From the NCBI RefSeq assembly GCF_019399235.1, contig NZ_JAELVH010000092.1, forward strand, positions 1 to 34,458: a stretch of 34,458 nt of DNA, given 5' to 3'. The stretch is from Streptomyces poriferorum (GTDB lineage: Bacteria > Actinomycetota > Actinomycetes > Streptomycetales > Streptomycetaceae). Of the stretch, positions 21,717 through 28,240 are shown piece by piece. The notes beneath the pieces are model-generated. The model saw only the letters and a program-made list of their open reading frames with translations. It had not been told where the DNA came from and did not search any database. A program made the translations under genes and the position numbers. Each line of letters opens with the position of its first letter. The stretch's first letter is position 1.

Positions 21717-22300
21717 CAGGGGTTCACCTCGAAGGCGCGGGCCCGCTTGACCTGGTCGGGGTCGGCCATCGCGGCCTGGATCTCGGCCGGGCGGCCGTTG
21801 TCGATGAAGTGGTCGACCTTGACCTCGATGAACAGCGCCTCCGCGCGGACCGCGACGGGCCCGTCCGGGCCGCCGATCCGGCCGGTCGCCCGGGAGTAGA
21901 TCTTCCGCCCGTGCACGGCGGTGATCTCGGCGTCCAGGAACAGCACGGTGTCCACCGGCACGGGGCGGACGAAGTCCGTCTCCAGCCGTCCGGTCACCGC
22001 GATCACGCGCAGCAGCCAGTTCAGCGAGCCGAGCGTCTCGTCCAGCGCGGTGGCCAGCACTCCGCCGTGGGCGAGGCCCGGGGCGCCCTGATGGGCGGCC
22101 TGCACGGTGAACTCGGCGGTGACGCCGACACCCTCACCGGCCCGCGCCTGGAGGTGCAGCCCGTGCGGCTGTCCGTCGCCGCAGCCGAAACAGTGTTCGT
22201 AGTGCGCGCCGAGCAGCTCGCCCGGTGCCGGGGCGTCGGGATGCCGGACCGGTTTCACCGCGTCGGCGGGGGGCTTCAGAGCCGCAGATGTTCCACTCAC
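21716..22300 (-). CDS. PaaI-family hot-dog thioesterase
   Basis: A 194-aa hot-dog fold protein. The segment GLAHGGVLATALDETLGSLN contains the HGG motif and the acidic residue typical of PaaI/4HBT thioesterases that hydrolyse acyl-CoAs. A CFGCG motif near residue 38 (EHCFGCGDGQPHGLHLQ) precedes it, as in a subgroup of such enzymes. I start it at the GTG at 22300, where a TAAGGT hexamer lies 8 nt upstream; the frame continues to 22681 but that part is unlike the family. It is the first gene of the thioesterase-dut-DUF3710 operon. Substrate unknown. Confidence 0.88.
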   Translation of the reverse strand: MSGTSAALKPPADAVKPVRHPDAPAPGELLGAHYEHCFGCGDGQPHGLHLQARAGEGVGVTAEFTVQAAHQGAPGLAHGGVLATALDETLGSLNWLLRVIAVTGRLETDFVRPVPVDTVLFLDAEITAVHGRKIYSRATGRIGGPDGPVAVRAEALFIEVKVDHFIDNGRPAEIQAAMADPDQVKRARAFEVNP

Positions 22301-22308
22301 AGCCGCAG

Positions 22309-22314
22309 ACCTTA
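22309..22314 (-). promoter_or_regulatory. -10-like TAAGGT at the thioesterase start
   Basis: On the minus strand TAAGGT ends 8 nt before the GTG at 22300 with no ribosome site, as in leaderless Streptomyces genes. It abuts the palindrome at 22320-22331. Confidence 0.5.
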
Positions 22315-22319
22315 CCCGC

Positions 22320-22331
22320 GCGGGTACCCGC
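22320..22331. promoter_or_regulatory. 12-bp perfect palindrome in a divergent promoter
   Basis: GCGGGTACCCGC lies between the thioesterase gene (minus) and the DUF3093 gene (plus), 5 bp upstream of the thioesterase -10-like hexamer and 27 bp before the DUF3093 ATG. A regulator bound here could affect both. Confidence 0.4.
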
Positions 22332-22358
22332 AGGTCGCGCCGTGCCAAGCTTGGGTTC

Positions 22359-22817
22359 ATGCAGCCTTCCACCCCGCCGTTCGACGAACGTCTCACCGCA
22401 CCCCGTTCGTGGTGGTTCATCGCCCTGCTGGTCGGCATCGCGTGCGCGCTGATGCTGCTGCCGCTGGGCACCCTGCCCCTGCTCGCCGGGCTGGCCGGCG
22501 GCACCGTGCTGTCGGCGGTGGCGGTCAGCTCGTACGGCTCCGCGCGGATCCGGGTGGTGGCCGGCGCCCTCGTCGCGGGCGACGCGCGGATCCCCGTGTC
22601 GGCGCTCGGTGAGGCCGAGGTGCTGGACGCCGAGGAGGCGCGCGCCTGGCGCTCGCACAAGGCGGACACCCGGGCCTTCATGCTGCTGCGCAGCTACATC
22701 CCGACGGCGGTGCGCGTGGAGGTCACGGATCCCGAGGACCCGACCCCGTACGTGTATCTGTCGACCCGCGAGCCGCAGGCGCTGGCAGCGGCCCTGAAGG
22801 CGGCCGGCCCGGCCTAG
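22359..22817 (+). CDS. DUF3093 membrane protein
   Basis: A 152-aa protein of the actinobacterial DUF3093 family. Two adjacent hydrophobic segments (about 20-35 and 38-58) are followed by a soluble domain with RIRVVAGALVAGDARIPVSA, WRSHKADTRAFMLLRSYIP and a PYVYLSTREPQALAAAL ending. The start ATG at 22359 has no strong ribosome site. It is the only plus-strand gene in this housekeeping block, divergent from the thioesterase. The M. tuberculosis counterpart I recall is Rv2698. Function unknown. Confidence 0.9.
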   Translation: MQPSTPPFDERLTAPRSWWFIALLVGIACALMLLPLGTLPLLAGLAGGTVLSAVAVSSYGSARIRVVAGALVAGDARIPVSALGEAEVLDAEEARAWRSHKADTRAFMLLRSYIPTAVRVEVTDPEDPTPYVYLSTREPQALAAALKAAGPA

Positions 22818-22851
22818 GGCAGGCCTCTCGTTCGGATCACGCCGGGCCGGC
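22803..22851 (+). terminator. Inverted repeat at the end of the DUF3093 gene
   Basis: Perfect 11-bp arms GCCGGCCCGGC (22803-22813) and GCCGGGCCGGC (22841-22851), the first overlapping the end of the coding sequence, with a 27-nt loop. Probably a terminator. The remaining gap to 23062 holds no gene I can support. Confidence 0.5.
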
Positions 22852-23062
22852 GGGGTCGGCACGCGCGTCTGCGGCGTCGCCGAAGACCCCAGGGCCTGTC
22901 GTCGAACTCCCGCCGTGGCCCGAAGGGCGGCCCTGGGGGGCGGGTGCGTGCTCTCGGTGTGCCGGGCGCAAGCCCCCGTACCGGCCGTACTCGGGCCTGT
23001 GTCCGGTGCGGCGGGAGTGCGTGCATGATGCCGCGGGGCAGACGGGAGTCCGACCACAGGGC

Positions 23063-24073
23063 CTAGGTCTCCGGCTCCTGGTGGCCCTTCGGGTCCTCGT
23101 GGCCCTCCGCGCTCCCGGGCAGGGCCCTGTATGGGCGCTCCGGCCGTTCCAGGGGCGGAAGGTCGGTCAGACGGTCCCAGGGGGTCTGCCGCTCGCGCAG
23201 GTCCTTCCTGACCCGTTCGGCGAGCTTCTTGGTGTCGCGCCGGTTCATCATCGCGCCGACGGCGGCGCCGATCATGAACGGGATGAGATTGGGCAGATCG
23301 CGCACGGTGCGCTTCATGATCTGCTGGCGCAGCTCGCGCTTCATCTGGCCGCCGAGCGCCGCGTTCACCGTCGTGGGGTGGGCGACGTCGATGCCGCGCT
23401 CCTCCGTCCAGGACGTGAGGTAGGCGGTGGAGCGCTGGGCGAGGTTGCCGGGCGGGCGCAGTCCGTAGACCTCGTGCAGCTCCGCCACGAGCTTCATCTC
23501 GATCGCGGCCACACCGGTGATCTCCGCGGCCAGCTCGGCGAGCATGGCGGGCGGGACGGGCATCATGGCCGCTGCGCCGATTCCGGCGCCGACGGTCGCG
23601 GTGGCCCTGCTCGCGCCGGCGATGAGCCGGTCGGCGATCTCGTCGGGCCCCAGGCCCGGGAACTGCTTGCGCAGGGTGGCAAGGTCGCGTACAGGGACGC
23701 GGGGAGCGATATCGATGATCAGGTCGGCGATATGACCGATCGCCGCCTTGGCGCTCTCCCCGCCCTTGCGTACGCCCCGTTTCACTGACTTCAGACGGCC
23801 TGCCCCGGTCACGGGCTCCGTCCTGTCGACCTGTCCGGCCCTTTCGGCCGTGTCGACCTCCGCGGCCGCCTCGATGGCCGCGAATGCTGCTTCGACCGCT
23901 TCGAGCGAGGCCGACCGGCCCCGCTCGTCGTCGTGTTCGCCCGGCGTGGGTGGCAGGGCGGACCGCTCGGCAGGCGCTGCTACGCCTTCTGCCGGGCGTG
24001 TACCGCCCTGTTGCGCCTCCGGCGCCTTCTTGCGCCGGGAGCGCCGCTTCCGGAACGGTGTGTCCCCTGCCAC
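23063..24073 (-). CDS. Conserved hypothetical protein, possibly EcsC-like, membrane-associated
   Basis: A 336-aa protein with a very basic N-terminus (FRKRRSRRKK), a disordered region to about 90, and a helical domain with hydrophobic stretches: HIADLIIDIAPRVPVRDLAT, then GAGIGAAAMMPVPPAMLAEL and later LPNLIPFMIGAAVGAMM. The Gly/Ala/Met-rich amphipathic segments remind me of EcsC-family proteins, but the match is weak. The C-terminal tail is polar (LPPLERPERPYRAL). The GTG start at 24073 lies 13 nt after the DUF4193 stop, so the two are probably co-transcribed. Function unknown. Confidence 0.75.
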   Translation of the reverse strand: MAGDTPFRKRRSRRKKAPEAQQGGTRPAEGVAAPAERSALPPTPGEHDDERGRSASLEAVEAAFAAIEAAAEVDTAERAGQVDRTEPVTGAGRLKSVKRGVRKGGESAKAAIGHIADLIIDIAPRVPVRDLATLRKQFPGLGPDEIADRLIAGASRATATVGAGIGAAAMMPVPPAMLAELAAEITGVAAIEMKLVAELHEVYGLRPPGNLAQRSTAYLTSWTEERGIDVAHPTTVNAALGGQMKRELRQQIMKRTVRDLPNLIPFMIGAAVGAMMNRRDTKKLAERVRKDLRERQTPWDRLTDLPPLERPERPYRALPGSAEGHEDPKGHQEPET

Positions 24074-24086
24074 GGCCGACCGGACC

Positions 24087-24383
24087 TCAGTCGCAGTCGC
24101 GGCAGATCGGCTGACCGTTCTTCTCGCGGGCCAGCTGGCTGCGGTGGTGCACGAGGAAGCAGCTCATGCAGGTGAACTCGTCGGCCTGCTTGGGCAGGAC
24201 CCTTACGGCCAGTTCTTCGTTGGACAGGTCTGCGCCGGGCAGTTCCAGTCCTTCGGCCGCATCGAATTCGTCGACGTCGACGGCGGACGCCGTCTTGTCG
24301 CTCCGGCGAGCCTTGAGCTCTTCAAGGCTGTCCTGATCGACGTCGTCGTCGGTCTTGCGTGGGGTGTCGTAATCCGTTGCCAT
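24087..24383 (-). CDS. DUF4193 zinc-ribbon-like small protein
   Basis: A 98-aa protein of the actinobacterial DUF4193 family. The N-terminal half is very acidic and disordered (TDDDVDQDSLEELKARRSDK); the C-terminal half carries four cysteines as two pairs, Cys72-X2-Cys75 (FTCMSCFLVHHRSQL) and Cys94-X2-Cys97 (ICRDCD), a likely zinc site. The start ATG at 24383 has a GAGGGGGAGAG ribosome site. The M. tuberculosis counterpart I recall is Rv2699c. It may bind RNA polymerase or nucleic acid like other small actinobacterial zinc proteins, but that is inference. Confidence 0.92.
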   Translation of the reverse strand: MATDYDTPRKTDDDVDQDSLEELKARRSDKTASAVDVDEFDAAEGLELPGADLSNEELAVRVLPKQADEFTCMSCFLVHHRSQLAREKNGQPICRDCD

Positions 24384-24547
24384 TGTCGCTCTCCCCCTCT
24401 GGGTGTCTGCGGTGTCTCAGCGCACGTAACGCGTGAGAGGCCGGACTTGTGCCCGACCCGAGGCGGAGATTTTGCCTCACATCAAGGTCTGTTACTCAAT
24501 CGACACCCAAAAGGACCGCTCGAGAGTGATCAGCTTGGGTGGCGATG

Positions 24548-24587
24548 GGGACCGTACACGGTCCCGGCGGTGCCGTTTGCCAGCACC
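24548..24587. terminator. Two adjacent hairpins, possible terminator or sRNA element
   Basis: GGGACCG (24548-24554) pairs with CGGTCCC (24559-24565) around a 4-nt loop; next to it GGTGC (24569-24573) pairs with GCACC (24583-24587). On the minus strand they lie about 200-240 nt after cutS. Confidence 0.4.
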
Positions 24588-24690
24588 ACCCCGTGTACTT
24601 CCCGTGATATTGACCCCCGAAAACCCGACTTTTGCCGGATTTTCGGCGGGATCCCTGATCACGGAGCGTGGACGGGCAGAAATTCGCTCC

Positions 24691-24704
24691 TGTGATCGAT
24701 CACA
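24691..24704. promoter_or_regulatory. 14-bp palindrome TGTGATCGATCACA
   Basis: A perfect palindrome resembling a CRP site but with a 4-bp rather than 6-bp centre between TGTGA and TCACA. It lies 85 nt after cutS and about 310 nt upstream of the DUF4193 gene. Confidence 0.45.
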
Positions 24705-24788
24705 CACGGTCCTCCCGGGATCGAGTCCCGAAAATTCCGCTCAAAGCGAACAAAAATAATCCGCGCACATCGTGCCCCGTCCAGCTTC

Positions 24789-26021
24789 TCAGACGGGCAG
24801 TGAGACGCGCATCACAAGACCACCGCCCTCGCGGGGCTCCGCGATGATACGGCCTCCGTGAGCGCGCGCGACGGAGCGTGCGATCGACAGGCCGAGACCG
24901 ACCCCCTTGTCGCTGCCCGTCCGCTCCGTACGCAGCCGTCTGAAGGGCTCGAAGAGGTTGTCGATCTCGTAGGCGGGCACCACGGGTCCGGTGTTGGTGA
25001 CCACCATCAGGGCCTGCCCCGGCATCAGCTCGGTGCTGACCTCGACCCAGCCGTCCGCCGGAACGTTGTAGCGCACCGCGTTCTGTACGAGATTGAGCGC
25101 GATCCGCTCCAGCAGGACACCGTTGCCCTGGACGACGGCCGGGGCCAGCTCGCTGCGCATCTCCACGCCCTTGGCCTCCGCCTCGCCCCGCGCCTGGTCC
25201 AGCGCGCGGGAGGCCACCTCGGCCAGGTCGACGGGCTTGCGCTCGACGATCTGGTTGTCGCTGCGGGCGAGCAGCAGCAGGCCCTCGACGAGCTGCTCAC
25301 TGCGTTCGTTGGTGGCCAGCAGCGTCTTGCCCAGCTGTTTGAGCTCGGGAGGCGCCTGAGGATCGGAGAGGTGGACCTCCAGCAGTGTGCGGTTGATGGC
25401 CAGGGGCGTGCGCAGCTCGTGCGACGCGTTCCCGACGAACCGCTGCTGCGCGGTGAAGGCCCGCTCCAGCCGTTCCAGCATGTCGTCGAAGGTGTCGGCC
25501 AGCTCCTTGAGCTCGTCGTCCGGGCCGTCCAGTTCGATGCGGCGGGACAGGTCGGTTCCGGCCACCCTGCGGGCGATGCGGGTGATCCGGCCCAGCGGCG
25601 AGAGCACCCGCCCGGCCATGGCGTAGCCGAAGGCGAAGGCGATGACGCTCAGGCCCACCAGAGCCAGCAGCGACCGGTTGAGGAGCGTGTCGAGCGCCTG
25701 CTGGCGCTGGTGGTTGACGCAGGTGTTCACCGCGGCGTTGAAGTCGTCCGCCGGGGCGTTCTCGGGCAGGTTGCAGATCTCGCTGGTCACCTTGCCGCTG
25801 ACGATCTTGAACGGCAGCTCGCTGCCTACGTGCAGGGCCTGGGCGGCCAGCATGTAGATGATCGACAGCAGCAGGATGCCGGCGATCAGGAACATGCCGC
25901 CGTACAGCAGGGTGAGCCGTATCCGGATGGTCGGGCGCAGCCAGGTGTACGGGGGCTCCTGCTGCTTGGGCTCCCAGGTGGGTTTCGGGGGCGCCGCCGC
26001 GGGCGGCGGAACGGTGGGCAC
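24789..26021 (-). CDS. Sensor histidine kinase CutS
   Basis: A 410-aa membrane histidine kinase. A Pro-rich cytoplasmic start is followed by a transmembrane helix (about 41-63), a short extracytoplasmic sensor domain, a second helix (about 115-137), HAMP (139-190), the HisKA box NASHELRTPLAIN with His201, and the HATPase with an NLVQNAVRYN N-box and GVGLGLSIARSVA. The sensor domain has two cysteines, Cys83 and Cys101, which could form a disulfide and sense redox or folding state outside the cell. The GTG start is 5 nt after the cutR stop. Identified as CutS by its fit to cutR and this locus as I recall it in Streptomyces. Confidence 0.9.
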   Translation of the reverse strand: MPTVPPPAAAPPKPTWEPKQQEPPYTWLRPTIRIRLTLLYGGMFLIAGILLLSIIYMLAAQALHVGSELPFKIVSGKVTSEICNLPENAPADDFNAAVNTCVNHQRQQALDTLLNRSLLALVGLSVIAFAFGYAMAGRVLSPLGRITRIARRVAGTDLSRRIELDGPDDELKELADTFDDMLERLERAFTAQQRFVGNASHELRTPLAINRTLLEVHLSDPQAPPELKQLGKTLLATNERSEQLVEGLLLLARSDNQIVERKPVDLAEVASRALDQARGEAEAKGVEMRSELAPAVVQGNGVLLERIALNLVQNAVRYNVPADGWVEVSTELMPGQALMVVTNTGPVVPAYEIDNLFEPFRRLRTERTGSDKGVGLGLSIARSVARAHGGRIIAEPREGGGLVMRVSLPV

Positions 26022-26026
26022 CGGCC

Positions 26027-26680
26027 TCAGATCCGGTAGCCGGAGCCGGGCACCGTGACGATCACCGGCGGCTCGCCGAGCTTGCGCCGCAGGGTCATGA
26101 CGGTCACCCGGACGACATTGGTGAACGGGTCGGTGTTCTCGTCCCAGGCCTTCTCCAGGAGCTGCTCCGCCGAGACGACGGCGCCCTCGCTGCGCATCAG
26201 GACCTCCAGCACCGCGAACTCCTTGGGAGCGAGCTGCACCTCCTGATCGCCGCGGAAGACCTCACGGCGGTTGGGGTCGAGCTTGATCCCGGCGCGCTCC
26301 AGGACGGGCGGCAGGGCGACCGTCGTACGGCGGCCCAGCGCCCGGACCCGGGCGGTCAGCTCGCTGAAGGCGAAGGGCTTGGGCAGGTAGTCGTCCGCGC
26401 CGAGCTCCAGCCCCTCCACCCGGTCGCTGACGTCCCCCGAAGCGGTGAGCATGAGCACCCGGGTCGGCATACCCAGCTCGACGATCCGGCGGCAGACGTC
26501 GTCGCCGTGCACCAGGGGGAGGTCCCGGTCGAGCACCACGACGTCGTAGTCGTTGACCTCGATGCGCTCCAGGGCCGCGGCGCCGTCGTACACGACATCG
26601 ACGGCCATGGCCTCACGGCGCAATCCGGTGGCCACCGCATCGGCGAGCAGCTGCTCGTCCTCCACGACGAGTACGCGCAC
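26027..26680 (-). CDS. Response regulator CutR (OmpR family)
   Basis: A 217-aa response regulator: receiver with the phosphoacceptor Asp51 (VVVLDRDLPLVHG) and Lys101 (DDYLPKPFA), then a winged helix (about 125-216) with LAPKEFAVLEVLMRSEG and VVRVTVMTLRRKLGEPP. With CutS it forms the two-component system first described in S. lividans, linked to antibiotic repression and, in later work as I recall, to quality control of secreted proteins. The GTG start at 26680 is preceded by GGAAGGAAG. Immediately upstream are four 13-bp tandem repeats that may be its own binding sites. Confidence 0.92.
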   Translation of the reverse strand: MRVLVVEDEQLLADAVATGLRREAMAVDVVYDGAAALERIEVNDYDVVVLDRDLPLVHGDDVCRRIVELGMPTRVLMLTASGDVSDRVEGLELGADDYLPKPFAFSELTARVRALGRRTTVALPPVLERAGIKLDPNRREVFRGDQEVQLAPKEFAVLEVLMRSEGAVVSAEQLLEKAWDENTDPFTNVVRVTVMTLRRKLGEPPVIVTVPGSGYRI

Positions 26681-26696
26681 GGCGCTTCCTTCCTTA

Positions 26697-26748
26697 GAAC
26701 TTCACGGCAGAACTTCACGGCGGGACTTCGCCGCGTGACTTCACAGCG
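26697..26748. repeat. Four tandem 13-bp repeats upstream of cutR
   Basis: GAACTTCACGGCA (26697-26709), GAACTTCACGGCG (26710-26722), GGACTTCGCCGCG (26723-26735), TGACTTCACAGCG (26736-26748). They abut one another and end 16 nt from the cutR start, next to its ribosome site. Confidence 0.85.
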
Positions 26749-26769
26749 TTCCCGGCAGACCGGCGGAGC

Positions 26770-26801
26770 GTCCGGACGGACCCGTGGTCCATGGTCCGGA
26801 C
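26770..26801. promoter_or_regulatory. Dyad cluster upstream of cutR
   Basis: The self-complementary 8-mer GTCCGGAC occurs at 26770-26777 and again at 26794-26801, flanking GGACC / GGTCC pairs (26778-26782 and 26786-26790). The cluster lies 90-120 nt upstream of cutR. Confidence 0.4.
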
Positions 26802-27096
26802 CGTGTCCCGGCACGGCCTGTGCGGCTCCATCCTGCCTGTAACGCGTATAAACCGGCGGTAAGACGGCGCGGCCCGACCTGCGGCTTCAGGGAATTCGAA
26901 GGATTCCCGGGCCAGTTGAGGTTTCTCTGAGGGTTGGGCAGGGGAGGACGAATTCACACCCGCGATCACGTCTTGTATGTGGCACCCACAGGCCCCTCCG
27001 TCCCCCGGAGAGTGCGTGATCACCCGCCCTACCGCCTCGGCGGAGGGAAACCCGGGCACACCCCCGTGCCACCGACCCACGATGAGGGGGCGCTTC

Positions 27097-27270
27097 ATGG
27101 ACGCTTTCACCGCTGGTCTGCTGCAACGCATCCAGACCACCGAGTCCGACCTCACGAAGGCCCGCGAGACGGGCGACGACTTCCTTGCGGACGTCGAGCA
27201 GGGCGAGCTGGACGACCTGCACCGCCTCGCTGCCGAGCACGGTGTTCACATCGGCGCCACGAGCGTCTGA
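27097..27270 (+). CDS. Small conserved streptomycete protein (57 aa)
   Basis: Begins at ATG 27097 with GAGGGGG six nt upstream; an earlier in-frame ATG at 27082 is less well placed. The product is a single amphipathic helical unit, MDAFTAGLLQRIQTTESDLT, then KARETGDDFLADVEQGELDD and a short tail LHRLAAEHGVHIGATSV. Heptad-like spacing suggests a coiled coil. No Cys, no membrane segment. I recall near-identical unnamed proteins next to cutRS in other Streptomyces. Function unknown. A strong hairpin follows the stop. Confidence 0.8.
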   Translation: MDAFTAGLLQRIQTTESDLTKARETGDDFLADVEQGELDDLHRLAAEHGVHIGATSV

Positions 27271-27278
27271 GCAGTCAT

Positions 27279-27322
27279 GAGAAGGCCCCGCGGTGCCGCA
27301 TGCGCATCCGCGGGGCCTTCTC
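27279..27322. terminator. Bidirectional terminator hairpin
   Basis: 15-bp perfect arms, GAGAAGGCCCCGCGG (27279-27293) and its complement (27308-27322), with a 14-nt loop. It lies between convergent genes, the 57-aa protein and the inositol monophosphatase, and can serve both. Confidence 0.88.
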
Positions 27323-27382
27323 GGTTCCGGTGACGTCCACGGCCCGCTCAGCGGCCTTCCCAGGGCCGTGGACAGCCGGTTC

Positions 27383-28201
27383 TCAGTCGTGCCAGGCGCC
27401 CAGCTCCTCCAGCAGCGCCTGGAGGGGTTCGAAGACCCCGGGCGCCGCGGCCACCGTCAGGCCGCCGTCGGCGGGCAGTCCCGGGCGCCCGCCGGTCAGC
27501 GCGCCCGCCTCCCGGGCGATGAGGTCACCGGCCGCGAGGTCCCACGGATGGAGGCCGCGCTCGTAGTACCCGTTGAGGCGCCCGGCGGCGACGTCACAGA
27601 GGTCGATGGCCGCGGAACCGCCGCGCCGGATGTCCCGCAGCCGCGGGATCAGCACGCGCGCCACGTCCGCCTGGTGCGCGCGGACGTCGGCGACGTAGTT
27701 GAAGCCGGTCGACACGAGCGCCTGGTCGAGCGGCGGGGCCGGCCGGCAGCGCAGCCTGGCGCCTTCCCCGTACGCCCCGCCCTTTGCGTACGCACTGCCG
27801 CCGAGGACCGCGTGGTAGGTCTCTCCGCGCATCGGGACCTCCACGACGCCCACGATCCGTTCGCCGTCGCGTTCCGCGGCGACGGAGACGGCCCACGTGG
27901 GCAGGCCGTAGAGGTAGTTCACGGTGCCGTCGAGCGGGTCGATCACCCAGCGGATGCCGCTGCTGCCCTCGGAGCTGGCGCCCTCCTCCCCGAGGAAGCC
28001 GTCGTGCGGGCGGCGCTCGGACAGGAAGCCGGTGATCAGCTTCTCGGCGGCGATGTCCATCTCGGTGACGACGTCCACCGGACTGGACTTGGTCGCGGCC
28101 ACCCCCAGGTCGGCGGGGCGGCCGTCACGCAGCAGCGCACCGGCGCGACGGGCGACGTCCAGGGCGAGGTCGAGCAGTTCGGACAGCAGGGGGTCGGTCA
28201 C
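27383..28201 (-). CDS. Inositol monophosphatase family protein (SuhB-like)
   Basis: A 272-aa Mg2+-dependent sugar-phosphate phosphatase. Metal-binding motifs are visible: GEEG (71-74), WVIDPLDGTVNYL with Asp88 and Asp91, and LHPWDLAAGDLIAREAGA near 220. Such enzymes dephosphorylate inositol-1-phosphate; in actinobacteria this feeds inositol lipids and mycothiol. The GTG start at 28201 has GGGAG upstream. It lies 39 nt downstream of the ferrochelatase gene on the same strand and is probably co-transcribed. The M. tuberculosis counterpart at this locus is suhB (Rv2701c) as I recall. Confidence 0.93.
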   Translation of the reverse strand: MTDPLLSELLDLALDVARRAGALLRDGRPADLGVAATKSSPVDVVTEMDIAAEKLITGFLSERRPHDGFLGEEGASSEGSSGIRWVIDPLDGTVNYLYGLPTWAVSVAAERDGERIVGVVEVPMRGETYHAVLGGSAYAKGGAYGEGARLRCRPAPPLDQALVSTGFNYVADVRAHQADVARVLIPRLRDIRRGGSAAIDLCDVAAGRLNGYYERGLHPWDLAAGDLIAREAGALTGGRPGLPADGGLTVAAAPGVFEPLQALLEELGAWHD

Positions 28202-28240
28202 GGCGCTCCCGGAGGGGTGAGGGGTAGGGATCGGATCGTT

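Larger units (their letters stand above)
24384..24788. other. Structured intergenic region downstream of cutS
   Basis: About 400 nt, more AT-rich than its surroundings, between the cutS stop and the DUF4193 start, both on the minus strand. It contains the 14-bp palindrome and paired hairpins listed separately, and a third inverted repeat CCGAAAA / TTTTCGG (24617-24623 and 24640-24646). The DUF4193 promoter should lie in 24390-24520. No gene is visible; a small RNA is possible. Confidence 0.5.
26681..27096. other. Promoter region between cutR and the 57-aa gene
   Basis: About 415 nt separating divergent genes. It holds the 13-bp repeat array next to cutR, a dyad cluster around 26770-26801, and a more AT-rich stretch (26835-26870) that may carry promoters in both directions. 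The longer open frames in either direction look like chance. Confidence 0.5.

Noticed and set aside
22301..22681. Extension of the thioesterase frame to 22681
   Set aside because: Runs antisense to DUF3093 and has no family similarity.
26715..27155. 146-aa minus-strand frame upstream of cutR
   Set aside because: Covers the promoter region and the 57-aa gene in antisense; no ribosome site or domain.
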